Part shown: positions 40,954 through 49,665 of the stretch, in pieces | Layout: every line of letters begins with the position of its first letter | Position numbering within the stretch: the first letter of the stretch is position 1 | DNA from: Candidatus Hydrogenedentota bacterium | Lineage (GTDB): Bacteria; Hydrogenedentota; Hydrogenedentia; Hydrogenedentales; JAEUWI01 | Length of the DNA stretch: 64,000 nt | Assembly: GCA_016791475.1 (NCBI GenBank) | Contig: JAEUWI010000006.1 | Span: 1 to 64,000, forward strand | Direction of reading: 5' to 3' | Notes under the pieces: generated by a model | What the model was told of the DNA's origin: nothing | Database searches by the model: none | What the model saw: the letters and a program-made list of their open reading frames with translations, nothing else | Position numbers and translations under genes: made by a program

Positions 40954-42168
40954 CTAGGCTCCGTTTGCCGTCTTTGCACTAACCGCTTCTATGAGATAGG
41001 AAAACACAACTTTAGCAGTCTCTTCCCAGGTATGCTTTTCAAGAACATTTGCACGTGCACGCTCTCCCATACTTGCGAGACGGTCCGGATCATTCAGCAT
41101 CTCTATGAGCACATCCGCCAGTTGGTCTGGACATGGCTCACTTACATGTATGGCGGTATCTGAGGGAAAGATTTCTTCTCGCCCCTGGCCCGCAAGCATT
41201 ATCGATGGAAGACCATACATGGCTGACTCAAGAAAAACAATACCAGTAGTGTCAAAATGTGTTGGCATGCAAAACACAGACGCATTGGAAAGCGCTTGCT
41301 CGATCAGTCGCGCCTCATTCGGATTCGCTTTGCTCAGGTATCCCAGGATCTCCACGCCCTCGTCTGACACTTGTGGCGAGCAGCCGATGATCGTCAGGCG
41401 GGCATCGGCAAGTTGCCTTCGAACCCGTCGAAAAGCCTCAACGAGCAAAGGCCCACCTTTTCGCTCCCAGTCTACACCAATAAATAGTATTCGCCGTTGA
41501 CTCCACTCTCTATCGACAACTCCAGGATCGCGTACACCGCATGCTGGCGGGTATACTCGAATCCGATCCTCTGACACACCCTGAGCGATGAGGCCTTGCG
41601 CGGTCCAACGCGAATTAGTCCATATCAGAGTACATTGGCCAAGGAAGTATTGCTCGCCTTGTATTGCCCGTTCAATGGAAAGATCACTCGCGTCGCTGAA
41701 GCCATACGTACGTGCGTAAATTGAATTTGAGACTGCTTGTGCTACGGACATCTCGACATGCGCGACCGTTGGCAATGGTAAAATTCCAGCTACTCCAAAT
41801 TGGAGGTGGACATTCCGTGATGAAATGTCAGGCAATACCTGTTTATAACGCTTGGTTAGACGTTCAATAGTCTCGGGCCAATACCGCCACAGTGCGTTCG
41901 CACGAGGCCTCCGTGATTCTAGAGAACGTCTAACACTTAGAATACCCGAGCCAATATCTAGCGGCTTCGTCTGCCGAAGGTCAAGACACACTACATCCGA
42001 CAGGTAGTTACTCAACTCCGAAGCGAGTCGCTTGGGTGCCCCGCAGTATGTACTCTCAAGCTCTGGATGTCCCCAGGCAGATAGTATCAGGCGAAGGTGC
42101 TCTGACTTGCATCTGGTGGGGTTACCTTTCGGGGCCCGTATCCGCGCCTTTGACAACTCGCCCGTCAT
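40954..42168 (-). CDS. GT4 family glycosyltransferase
   Basis: The protein has 404 residues from ATG 42168, which has GGAG 7 nt upstream and clears the preceding stop at 42185. The Rossmann C-terminal half has ILFIGVDWERKGG, LTIIGCSP and the GT4 EX7E-like region FDTTGIVFLESAMYGLPSI. The N-terminal half is less conserved. It should transfer a sugar from a nucleotide donor to the lipid-linked oligosaccharide at the inner face of the membrane. Specificity is unknown. Confidence 0.88.
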   Translation of the reverse strand: MTGELSKARIRAPKGNPTRCKSEHLRLILSAWGHPELESTYCGAPKRLASELSNYLSDVVCLDLRQTKPLDIGSGILSVRRSLESRRPRANALWRYWPETIERLTKRYKQVLPDISSRNVHLQFGVAGILPLPTVAHVEMSVAQAVSNSIYARTYGFSDASDLSIERAIQGEQYFLGQCTLIWTNSRWTAQGLIAQGVSEDRIRVYPPACGVRDPGVVDREWSQRRILFIGVDWERKGGPLLVEAFRRVRRQLADARLTIIGCSPQVSDEGVEILGYLSKANPNEARLIEQALSNASVFCMPTHFDTTGIVFLESAMYGLPSIMLAGQGREEIFPSDTAIHVSEPCPDQLADVLIEMLNDPDRLASMGERARANVLEKHTWEETAKVVFSYLIEAVSAKTANGA

Positions 42169-42184
42169 AAAACTACTCCAATGC

Positions 42185-43606
42185 CTACTTGTGGGGAAAA
42201 ACGTCACGATTTAGCCACGACGACCTACTTGGTATCGCTTTGAGGGGAAATGGCTTCTGAGAAGCGCGGCCATCGCGGATCCGGGTAGTTCCATATTCTT
42301 CGTTTGATACCGTTTGAGTCCTTAGCGAGCTCGCGTAAAGCGAACCAATCCCACCGAGAACCATGTACCAGCCCAACCAAATCTGGCCGTAGTAACTCAC
42401 ACCGATAAAATTCACAATGTGCACAAACAGCGATACCCCAACGCCCCACACCACAACGAGTTCGGTGCCAGACCCCTCCGCAGCGATACGCATTCTACCG
42501 ACATACGCGAATGCAATCGCAATCAACCAGAACCATAGGCCCAGTTGGACAATTCCCCCTGTCAGCCCTTGTACAACGTAGAAATTGGTGACATCGTGAG
42601 CCATGTATCCCCAATGAGAAGTGCCCACATTGCTGCCGATTGCCCACCATTCATTCCAATGCCTAATGAACCCATCAATAAGCACATAGCGATGCCATCC
42701 GCTACTTCCTCCTATCGCGCTCACACGGCTAATCAGGTGCCAGACTGGAGCCTGCATGACCAAGTGAAGGAAGACAAGCAAAAGGACGAACGCCCATCTT
42801 GCGAACCGGAGGTGGCTTCTAAAGGGAAACATGGCCCCGCAGAATCCAGCTGCCAGTACGCCAAAGATGGGGGTGGAAGAGGCCGATGCGAAGACTATGA
42901 GAAGGCATGCGACTGCAGAAGCCTTCACAATCCACCTGTTGCTAAATGAGCCCCGCCATTCGCAGACTACTAGGGGCAAAATAGCCGCCCAGAATGCGCC
43001 TGCAAGAATTGGATGTGAAAAAGCGCCCTGGCACCGTAGACGCCCCTCCCGAACTCCAGTAATTTCTGGAACGCCGCCGAATATCGCAAAAACATTCCTT
43101 CCTGTTGCCATTTCTAAAGCAAAGAAGGCCGCAACCAGTAGGCTGATATAGATAACCGATCTGATCGTTGCCCGAAAATCATCTAAAGTGTGGAGAAGCA
43201 CACGAAAAAGAAAGTACATGCCAAGGTTGTCGTAGGCCATTCCGAGCCTACCAATCAAAACAGCCGAAAGCCCAAAGAGAAGTATCGGAAAGAACACACC
43301 AGCCATTACCCAAAGCACGACTGCGGTGTCAAGTCCTATCCAGCGAAAGCCGAGGTACTCTCGTCGCGCAAAAATTCGCATACTTCCAAATACCATCAAT
43401 ATCCGTAAAAAGTCGAAGTCTATTCCAGCCACCACAATCCGCTGCACTGAGGGTACCAAGCATGCCATAAGAAGCAAAGGTATAGTCGCTGATCGCCTGG
43501 GAAATACAATCAGTAACAGTCCCAAAATCACAAGCACGCTCGCGCCTACCGGGTGAACTGTGGTTTGGTTGGCCCATTCGAACTTAAACGGCGAAGATGA
43601 TTCCAT
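42185..43606 (-). CDS. O-antigen/EPS polymerase (Wzy/ligase-like) membrane protein
   Basis: The protein has 473 residues with about ten to twelve hydrophobic helices and a large loop near 290-340 (WHRYVLIDGFIRHWNEWWAI), the Wzy_C/O-antigen ligase pattern in which conserved residues lie in a long periplasmic loop. SHPILAGAFWA in the middle is also typical of these polymerases. It would join flipped repeat units in the periplasm. It starts 2 bp after the preceding stop; the ribosome site is weak, so coupling is likely. Confidence 0.82.
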   Translation of the reverse strand: MESSSPFKFEWANQTTVHPVGASVLVILGLLLIVFPRRSATIPLLLMACLVPSVQRIVVAGIDFDFLRILMVFGSMRIFARREYLGFRWIGLDTAVVLWVMAGVFFPILLFGLSAVLIGRLGMAYDNLGMYFLFRVLLHTLDDFRATIRSVIYISLLVAAFFALEMATGRNVFAIFGGVPEITGVREGRLRCQGAFSHPILAGAFWAAILPLVVCEWRGSFSNRWIVKASAVACLLIVFASASSTPIFGVLAAGFCGAMFPFRSHLRFARWAFVLLLVFLHLVMQAPVWHLISRVSAIGGSSGWHRYVLIDGFIRHWNEWWAIGSNVGTSHWGYMAHDVTNFYVVQGLTGGIVQLGLWFWLIAIAFAYVGRMRIAAEGSGTELVVVWGVGVSLFVHIVNFIGVSYYGQIWLGWYMVLGGIGSLYASSLRTQTVSNEEYGTTRIRDGRASQKPFPLKAIPSRSSWLNRDVFPHK

Positions 43607-43608
43607 AC

Positions 43609-45633
43609 CTATTGGCGCCGCTGGTCGGTGAAGGCGTCTTGAACCATACGTGTACCGCCGCCGCTCTCTACGAACTCACTGACAAGTACATGCACCGACG
43701 CCGTTGTGGCCTCTATTCCCATGTTTGCGCGCGCATCCTCATACGCGTGCATAACTAAGCCATCATACTCCGCGATCGAACCGAAAAGTCGCCTCAGTTT
43801 ACGTGCCGTACCATCAACATCGCTCTTATCGAACGAAATGCAGTTTACTCCTGGGGCCAAATAGTCTACTGTACCGTTCGTTTCATTCGTAACGAGAAGC
43901 GTCCGCAGGCTCATAGCCTGCACTATTGCAATTTGTCCATTGGCTGTCTCGGTGTTTGCAATCGGAAGAAGACACAGCCGAGCCCTCGCGATCCAGCGGC
44001 AGAATTCCAATTCAGGCATACTGTGACGCACATCTACATTCTCGGGTAATGTCGCATCAATAAAATCGGGGTAGGCCAAGACGACAAATCGAAGTTCAGG
44101 TGTGCGGCTGGCGACTTCGGCAAGAAATCGGAAGTCTCGCCCCGAGTAGCCGGGTGATACTACATAATCCTCCTTCTCCTCTGACAAGAGCGACTGATAG
44201 CGAATATCATCCAGATAGGGGCCGCTTAGCAGCATTGTATAAAACTTGTTCTCTTCTACCCCAAAATGTGCCGCATAGCATCGTTTCTCATGGTTGGAGT
44301 ACACGACCACCCGGTCGACCGCTCGAAGTCCCCATCGAGCTACCCAGTAACGCATTCCTCCATAAAGGGACTGCATATTAAAATTCCAGATAACCATTGG
44401 CACGCGGACGCCTGTCAGGCGCGCAAACAGGCAGGTCGGAAGCCCTGTACGAGGATCCCCGCAGAAGACCATGTGTGGGCGAGCTAGCAGAATCGCCCAT
44501 CGAATTGCGAGTATGTTTCGCAGTATCGACCAAATACGACCAACTTTGCTCCGTCCGGTCGATTGCGTACACACAGTCCGGTAGTCATACGTCTCATCCT
44601 GATGGAAAAACTGATAGCGCTCGGGATCACTGCGCTCAAATGGATTCTCAACAAGAATGCGGATTCGCCCGGATGAAGAGTCTTTGGGTCGCCCTTGTTT
44701 CTGCCGCCGCAGTCGTCGAATAAGCCACCACGGAAGGGCAGCTCCTGCCAGTGGTCGATAGTATCGTATATGCCTGGGCTGAAAGGCAATACTTGCAAGG
44801 GCGGTCTTCCACGCGGCCAAAAGGTTGCCTTTCTCGCGTAAACTCAAGACACTCTGCATGAAGTGAGCGTGAAGGCCATTGTCTGCGAAAATGGTAGCCC
44901 GTCCGGATATTGACAAGATTGGAAACTGATTTTCGAAAACCAACCCACGCCGCTGGCAGGCTTTACTCAAGGTCTTAATCATGAGGTGGTGGCGTTTTAC
45001 CGGGTCACTGCGAGTTATCGAATCATCGTGAATCCGGTAACCGTACAGCACGTCTGGAATGACACAAAGTGGGTATCGCTCACCGAGTCGAAGTATAAAA
45101 TCATAGCCCTCTGTTCCGCGCAATTCCTCATCAAAACCCAACTCTCTTCCAATCGCAGCGCGAAACATGATTGTCGGATCGTGGGAGGGCATACGAAACT
45201 GTTCAATGTCTTCTCGACAAGCTACCCTATTCTTCTTCTCCGATAGAGGAGCCAGGGAGTGGTGGTTCACTACCAAGTAGTAGCCGCTAAATACGGCACC
45301 CAAGTCCGGCTCGCCCTTAACCGCCTGGACCAGCCTTTCGATACGCTCGGGGTGGGCTATGTCGTCCGCATCCTGCATCACTATCCACTCTCCGACGGCC
45401 TCTCGCATCGCCCTGTTCATTGCCGCCGGCTTTCCAGAGTTCGGCTGGCGTATTACACGCAGTCGTGAATCAAAGCGGCTCTTCGCCAACAAATCCACGT
45501 AGCCGTCCGTACTTCCGTCGTCGACTATCAATAATTCAAGGTCGTCGAAATCCTGCGCGAGGATACTGTCCACTGCCGGACCCAGATACTCTCCAGGATT
45601 ATAAGCCGGCATGATGACGGAAACATAAGGCAA
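43609..45633 (-). CDS. Bifunctional GT2-GT4 glycosyltransferase
   Basis: The protein has 675 residues from TTG 45633, which places GAGAGGGG 8 nt upstream and gives the canonical GT2 start PYVSVIMPAYN. ATG 45657 is an alternative that overlaps the upstream gene. Residues 1-250 are a GT2 domain (VDDGSTDG, QDADDIAHPERI). A linker (about 260-330) is followed by a GT4-like domain (about 340-650: GYSGRDFRFLAEVA, ANGQIAIVQAMSLRTLLVT). Two transferases on one chain could add consecutive sugars. AT-rich patches resemble its neighbours. Confidence 0.82.
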   Translation of the reverse strand: MPYVSVIMPAYNPGEYLGPAVDSILAQDFDDLELLIVDDGSTDGYVDLLAKSRFDSRLRVIRQPNSGKPAAMNRAMREAVGEWIVMQDADDIAHPERIERLVQAVKGEPDLGAVFSGYYLVVNHHSLAPLSEKKNRVACREDIEQFRMPSHDPTIMFRAAIGRELGFDEELRGTEGYDFILRLGERYPLCVIPDVLYGYRIHDDSITRSDPVKRHHLMIKTLSKACQRRGLVFENQFPILSISGRATIFADNGLHAHFMQSVLSLREKGNLLAAWKTALASIAFQPRHIRYYRPLAGAALPWWLIRRLRRQKQGRPKDSSSGRIRILVENPFERSDPERYQFFHQDETYDYRTVCTQSTGRSKVGRIWSILRNILAIRWAILLARPHMVFCGDPRTGLPTCLFARLTGVRVPMVIWNFNMQSLYGGMRYWVARWGLRAVDRVVVYSNHEKRCYAAHFGVEENKFYTMLLSGPYLDDIRYQSLLSEEKEDYVVSPGYSGRDFRFLAEVASRTPELRFVVLAYPDFIDATLPENVDVRHSMPELEFCRWIARARLCLLPIANTETANGQIAIVQAMSLRTLLVTNETNGTVDYLAPGVNCISFDKSDVDGTARKLRRLFGSIAEYDGLVMHAYEDARANMGIEATTASVHVLVSEFVESGGGTRMVQDAFTDQRRQ

Positions 45634-45637
45634 AATG

Positions 45638-46489
45638 TTATCCCCTCTCCTTGACATGACGTGAAATAACTCGCCCGACCTTCCCGATGACGCGACGGGC
45701 GAAAGCGCGCGGGCCAATGTGTTGACGGATATCATAGGGAGTCATTTGCACACCAATCGCTTGCTCCCTGATCGTACTAACAAGTTCTTCCACTGTGAAT
45801 AACCCAAGGACTTGATTCGAAAGCCCCGCGTAACGCTTGGCATCCTCGTCCGTTTTTATCCTGCAGAATTCGCTACGCGGGTCATCTAGATTCTCACAAA
45901 CAATAAACGGATACAGCCAGCCAACATTGTATCCCTTCGCACAGGCACGCATCATCCACCGCGGAAATGATTCCTTCTTTCGGATCAGACCGATCTTCTT
46001 AACCAGTTCCTTCTTGACGACCACTCCGTTCCCACCCACCCAGCAGTTGAGCATCATGCTATCCCCACCCTGTAAGGGAACTACTTTTCTTTCCGCAAGC
46101 TCCGGCCGAATATCTTCCGCCATAAATGGCCATGTTCCCAATACGCCCACATCCGGATTGGCTTGGTACGCGGACACTATTCGCTGAATCCACCCGGCAG
46201 GCATCAGCAGGTCATCATCAACTTTTGCCAGATACGGTCCCTCTGCCTCGGTCAAGAACCAGTTGGTTGGCTCGCGAAGCTTCTTGTTCTCATTGCTGTG
46301 ATGAAACCTGAAAAGTCGAGGGTGATCAAGATATGAACGTACTACGTTGAGGGTCGGCTGATGGTTGCCGTTATGCCAGATCCATATACGGGTACCCTCG
46401 GTAGACGTGTCAAGCAGTTGATTGAGTGTAATGCGGGTATACTCAGCACGGTCATAAGTAACCATCAGAATATCAACGTCGCCGCTCAC
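45638..46489 (-). CDS. GT2-like glycosyltransferase
   Basis: The protein has 283 residues from GTG 46489, overlapping the upstream methyltransferase stop (GTGA). A GT-A fold begins VDILMVTYDRAEYTRITL; the metal-binding motif is AKVDDDLLMPAGW. The middle (NCWVGGNGVVVKKELV) fits a GT2-like acceptor region. It lacks membrane helices and ends in a basic tail. It should act at the cytoplasmic face, with the sugar unknown. Confidence 0.8.
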   Translation of the reverse strand: MSGDVDILMVTYDRAEYTRITLNQLLDTSTEGTRIWIWHNGNHQPTLNVVRSYLDHPRLFRFHHSNENKKLREPTNWFLTEAEGPYLAKVDDDLLMPAGWIQRIVSAYQANPDVGVLGTWPFMAEDIRPELAERKVVPLQGGDSMMLNCWVGGNGVVVKKELVKKIGLIRKKESFPRWMMRACAKGYNVGWLYPFIVCENLDDPRSEFCRIKTDEDAKRYAGLSNQVLGLFTVEELVSTIREQAIGVQMTPYDIRQHIGPRAFARRVIGKVGRVISRHVKERG

Positions 46490-47127
46490 GAGTTCTCCAA
46501 TCTAAAAAATCGGTGCCAACTCATTTCCGTTACACGCCAGGTTGAATCTAGACGCCAACCTACTTCACGAATTTCACGAAGAATTCTAGTGAGTGGATAT
46601 TCAGAGTAGCCAATTTCCCAATAGTGACCGGCGCCTTCCAACGCGTGATCGGGAACCGGTGCCCAACGTCGAAGTTGGAACGGGATTTTAAACTCCGGAA
46701 GTTTCGGTAGCCTTCCGGCAATATACCAATGTCTGGAAGCATCTGGGAGACTGAGTACGAGGCCTCGTTTGGAAACTCTCCGAAGTTCGCTAAGGGCAGG
46801 CGCAAATTGTTCGAATGGCAAGTGCTCCAGTACCTGGCTACATAGTGTGACATCGAAGGATTTGTCGCTGCATGGAATCTCAGTAACTGACGCCGTGATG
46901 TCTGCCCGAAGCTCCGTCTGCACATCCAACGTTGTCACTCCCAACCCCAGAGCTCTTAACGCGGACGTCACCACGCCGCCGCCAGCGCCAATCTCGAGCA
47001 CCGTAACTGGTTCGAAGGAAATCACCGAATCAATCTGATGCGCATAGCTGAAAATTCGTCCACCCTTAACGTAGTCGATTGAGTAGTGAACCCGTCCTGG
47101 GACATAGCGAAGATCTTGTTGCTTCAT
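46486..47127 (-). CDS. SAM-dependent methyltransferase, class I
   Basis: The protein has 213 residues from ATG 47127, with AGGA 6-7 nt upstream, overlapping the Wzx stop by one base (TAATG). The Rossmann core shows motif I VLEIGAGGG, motif II-like VTTLDVQTELRADI and QVLEHLPFEQF, as in Methyltransf_11 enzymes. In this context it could methylate a sugar or a lipid-linked intermediate. The substrate is not evident from sequence. Confidence 0.85.
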   Translation of the reverse strand: MKQQDLRYVPGRVHYSIDYVKGGRIFSYAHQIDSVISFEPVTVLEIGAGGGVVTSALRALGLGVTTLDVQTELRADITASVTEIPCSDKSFDVTLCSQVLEHLPFEQFAPALSELRRVSKRGLVLSLPDASRHWYIAGRLPKLPEFKIPFQLRRWAPVPDHALEGAGHYWEIGYSEYPLTRILREIREVGWRLDSTWRVTEMSWHRFFRLENS

Positions 47128-48716
47128 TAAATTTCCTGACTCTTCGGAGCTACAAGTGCTTTGAATCCATCCCGCCATAGCCAATTGAGACGAACTCGTC
47201 CCGAGGGCAGAAAAGCGAACAAGGAAAAATAGACTGTCGCAAAAATTCCTAAGTTAACTAGAACACTCCCTAGAACACTAAAGCGTAAATCAGCAGTTAA
47301 TTGTACGAATAGTAGGGATATGAATACCGCAAAGAATGCGGCAACTAGCGGCATGAGTAGGCAACCAGCCGTTTGCAAGAATGTCACGGGTGAGTGACGG
47401 CAGGCCATAGCAACGAATAGAGTAAAAAGCCCGCACCAACTTATAGAGAATCCCACCGCCACTCCTATAATTCCCCAGTAAGCACCTATTAGGAAGGCTA
47501 CGATACTGATCGGTGCCGAGATCGCAGACCAAATGAGCGGTACCTTCGTCCTACCGAGCGAGACGCATAACCAACCCGGCGCAACATTGATGGTACCCAA
47601 AAGAGCGGCGGGCATTAGGCAGCGAAAGACAGCTGCTGCCCCCTCCCATTGGCTCCCGAGGATAATATACACTATCTCGTCTGCGACCACGAAAAGAAAA
47701 GCGACTATAGGTATACCAACGAACGACAACATACTAACTGCGCGCAAGAAGGCGCTCCGATAGCGATCTGGCTCAAACCGCAAACGACTGAGGGTGGGGA
47801 GTATAACACTATCAATTGGTCCGTTAATCTGCCGCATAGGCATCATTAGTAAACCGTAAGCCTTAGAATATACTCCGAGCGAGGGGCCACCTAAAGCATA
47901 ACCGATTATAATACTGTCAGCATTACGAGTGAAGTAATTCAAAAAACTAAATCCCGTCAAGCCACCGCCGAAGCGTAGCATATCCGCGACACCACTGCGC
48001 AGAGAAGGTGCGCCTGGCCGCCAACCACATCTCAACCATACCAACACGCAATTGGCGGCAGCACACGCGATAGTCATCCCAACAAGTGACCAATACCCCA
48101 ATCCTTGCAGCGACATGAAAATGGCAATGAATATGCCAGCAGCCATAGACAAGATATCGACAATCGCCAACTCTTTGAAGCGCATCTGTCGACGCATAAG
48201 TGCCTGATGCTGCACGGTGAGGCCGCTAAAAATGAAAGCGGTCGCAAGTGCGGCGGTAATAGTAATGAGACGAGATTCGCCATAGAACCAAGCAATTGCA
48301 GGGCCTGACGCGATAACAACAAACATAACAACGATAGATAGGAGAACATTGATCCAGAAGAGGGTCGAGACTTGATCATGATTGACATGCTCTCGTTGGA
48401 TCGTGGCGACGGAGAGACCGGCGTCTTTGAATATTTCAACGAAGCCAGTTACTGCTGTAACCATAGCAATAAGCCCAAAGTCACCAGGGGACAGTAGGCG
48501 CGCAAGGACCATGGTTGAGCCAAATTGCAGTATGAATTTTACAGCTTGGGAGGCTAGCGTGACAGCGCCACCACGAACGGAACGACCTCTGATGTCATCC
48601 ATAAGATGGCCGGTAGCAAAATGACCATTGTCGAAGCCGATTGGGATCGCAACTGCTTGGTCTGCCGCGAGAGAAGCGGCGGGGGTGTCAGGGGTGGTAG
48701 ATTCGAGACGTGTCAT
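47127..48716 (-). CDS. Wzx-like polysaccharide flippase (WzxC/TuaB type)
   Basis: The protein has 529 residues from ATG 48716, overlapping the FkbM gene (ATGA). It has 12-14 predicted helices. The N-terminus after a 35-residue hydrophilic lead shows GGAVTLASQAVKFILQFGS and VLARLLSPGDFGLIAMVTA, the pattern of the MOP-superfamily WzxC/TuaB branch. It would flip undecaprenyl-linked repeat units to the periplasm for polymerisation. Together with the Wzy- and Wzz-like genes it completes a Wzx/Wzy-dependent pathway. Confidence 0.9.
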   Translation of the reverse strand: MTRLESTTPDTPAASLAADQAVAIPIGFDNGHFATGHLMDDIRGRSVRGGAVTLASQAVKFILQFGSTMVLARLLSPGDFGLIAMVTAVTGFVEIFKDAGLSVATIQREHVNHDQVSTLFWINVLLSIVVMFVVIASGPAIAWFYGESRLITITAALATAFIFSGLTVQHQALMRRQMRFKELAIVDILSMAAGIFIAIFMSLQGLGYWSLVGMTIACAAANCVLVWLRCGWRPGAPSLRSGVADMLRFGGGLTGFSFLNYFTRNADSIIIGYALGGPSLGVYSKAYGLLMMPMRQINGPIDSVILPTLSRLRFEPDRYRSAFLRAVSMLSFVGIPIVAFLFVVADEIVYIILGSQWEGAAAVFRCLMPAALLGTINVAPGWLCVSLGRTKVPLIWSAISAPISIVAFLIGAYWGIIGVAVGFSISWCGLFTLFVAMACRHSPVTFLQTAGCLLMPLVAAFFAVFISLLFVQLTADLRFSVLGSVLVNLGIFATVYFSLFAFLPSGRVRLNWLWRDGFKALVAPKSQEI

Positions 48717-49516
48717 CGGATATGAGAGTCCGAAGTGCTGGCCCATGGCGAGCAAATTACATGAGAGGGACCCCGACCAACCTGAACGAAGAGGCAGTCT
48801 CCCCAAACCCATCCCGAACGATCTACGCCACCTGAATAAAAAGCCCCGACTCGGAATTCATATTGCCTCAAAAACGACCATATCTCATCAAATAGTCCAT
48901 GCGGCTCGTCTTCGCGGCGAGTGAATTCACATTCTGCTAGGATTGCTCGTATATTTCTAGCTTCGAGCATGCGCTGTGCGCCCCGGAGAACATTTGGCTC
49001 TCCGCCTTCAACGTCGATCTTAAGTAAGTCGATTAAGGGTATTTTGGTCGCCGTACAGAATTCATCAATTGTTGTCAGGGGAACAGTAACCGTTGGCAGA
49101 TTCGTCCCTGTTCGCGGAATCGTCGTATTGCTGCCGGAACCAGGTTCATACGTTATACTAATGACGCCACTTTCTTCGCCAACGGCAGAGTTGATGGCTT
49201 CGATGTTCGGATGAGAGCAGATGTTCGCGCATAACATTTCGAAAGTGGATGGAACCGGTTCAAATGAATAAATTTGACAGTTAGAAAATTCTTCGCTAAG
49301 TCTCAGCGCAGTCTGCCCACGATTTGCTCCCACATCAAAAACACACATAGGCTCCTTGCCGCCCATTATGCCACGCACATCCCAACACCAATCCACACCG
49401 AATGGAATACTGGTCTGTGGTCGCAATTCAAAGCCTAAACTGCGAACACAACGCTTAACTAAGTTTCTATATCTCACACTTAACTCCGTGGTCGTGTTTT
49501 CGCAGCACAGACACAT
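48713..49516 (-). CDS. FkbM family methyltransferase
   Basis: The protein has 267 residues from ATG 49516. The FkbM signature includes VFDVGANRGQTAL, IYSFEPVPSTFEML and LLKIDVEGGEPNVLRG. These enzymes methylate hydroxyls of sugars or polyketides using SAM. The C-terminus (GDCLFVQVGR) is typical. It is the first clear gene of the tightly packed EPS run. The 149-bp gap upstream (49517-49665) could hold a promoter, although I cannot pick a convincing one. Confidence 0.88.
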   Translation of the reverse strand: MCLCCENTTTELSVRYRNLVKRCVRSLGFELRPQTSIPFGVDWCWDVRGIMGGKEPMCVFDVGANRGQTALRLSEEFSNCQIYSFEPVPSTFEMLCANICSHPNIEAINSAVGEESGVISITYEPGSGSNTTIPRTGTNLPTVTVPLTTIDEFCTATKIPLIDLLKIDVEGGEPNVLRGAQRMLEARNIRAILAECEFTRREDEPHGLFDEIWSFLRQYEFRVGAFYSGGVDRSGWVWGDCLFVQVGRGPSHVICSPWASTSDSHIR

Positions 49517-49665
49517 TGTTGGGTCTCGAGAGTATAGTCAATGCACACGTGCCTCTCCTTATGGAGACGACAGAGAGTTTTTAAAAGAATCTATTTGCGC
49601 GGTCGCGAGATTCAACGCTACCCTGACTCGCCAGTGGCACGTGTGAAATGCGCCATTTTAAAATT

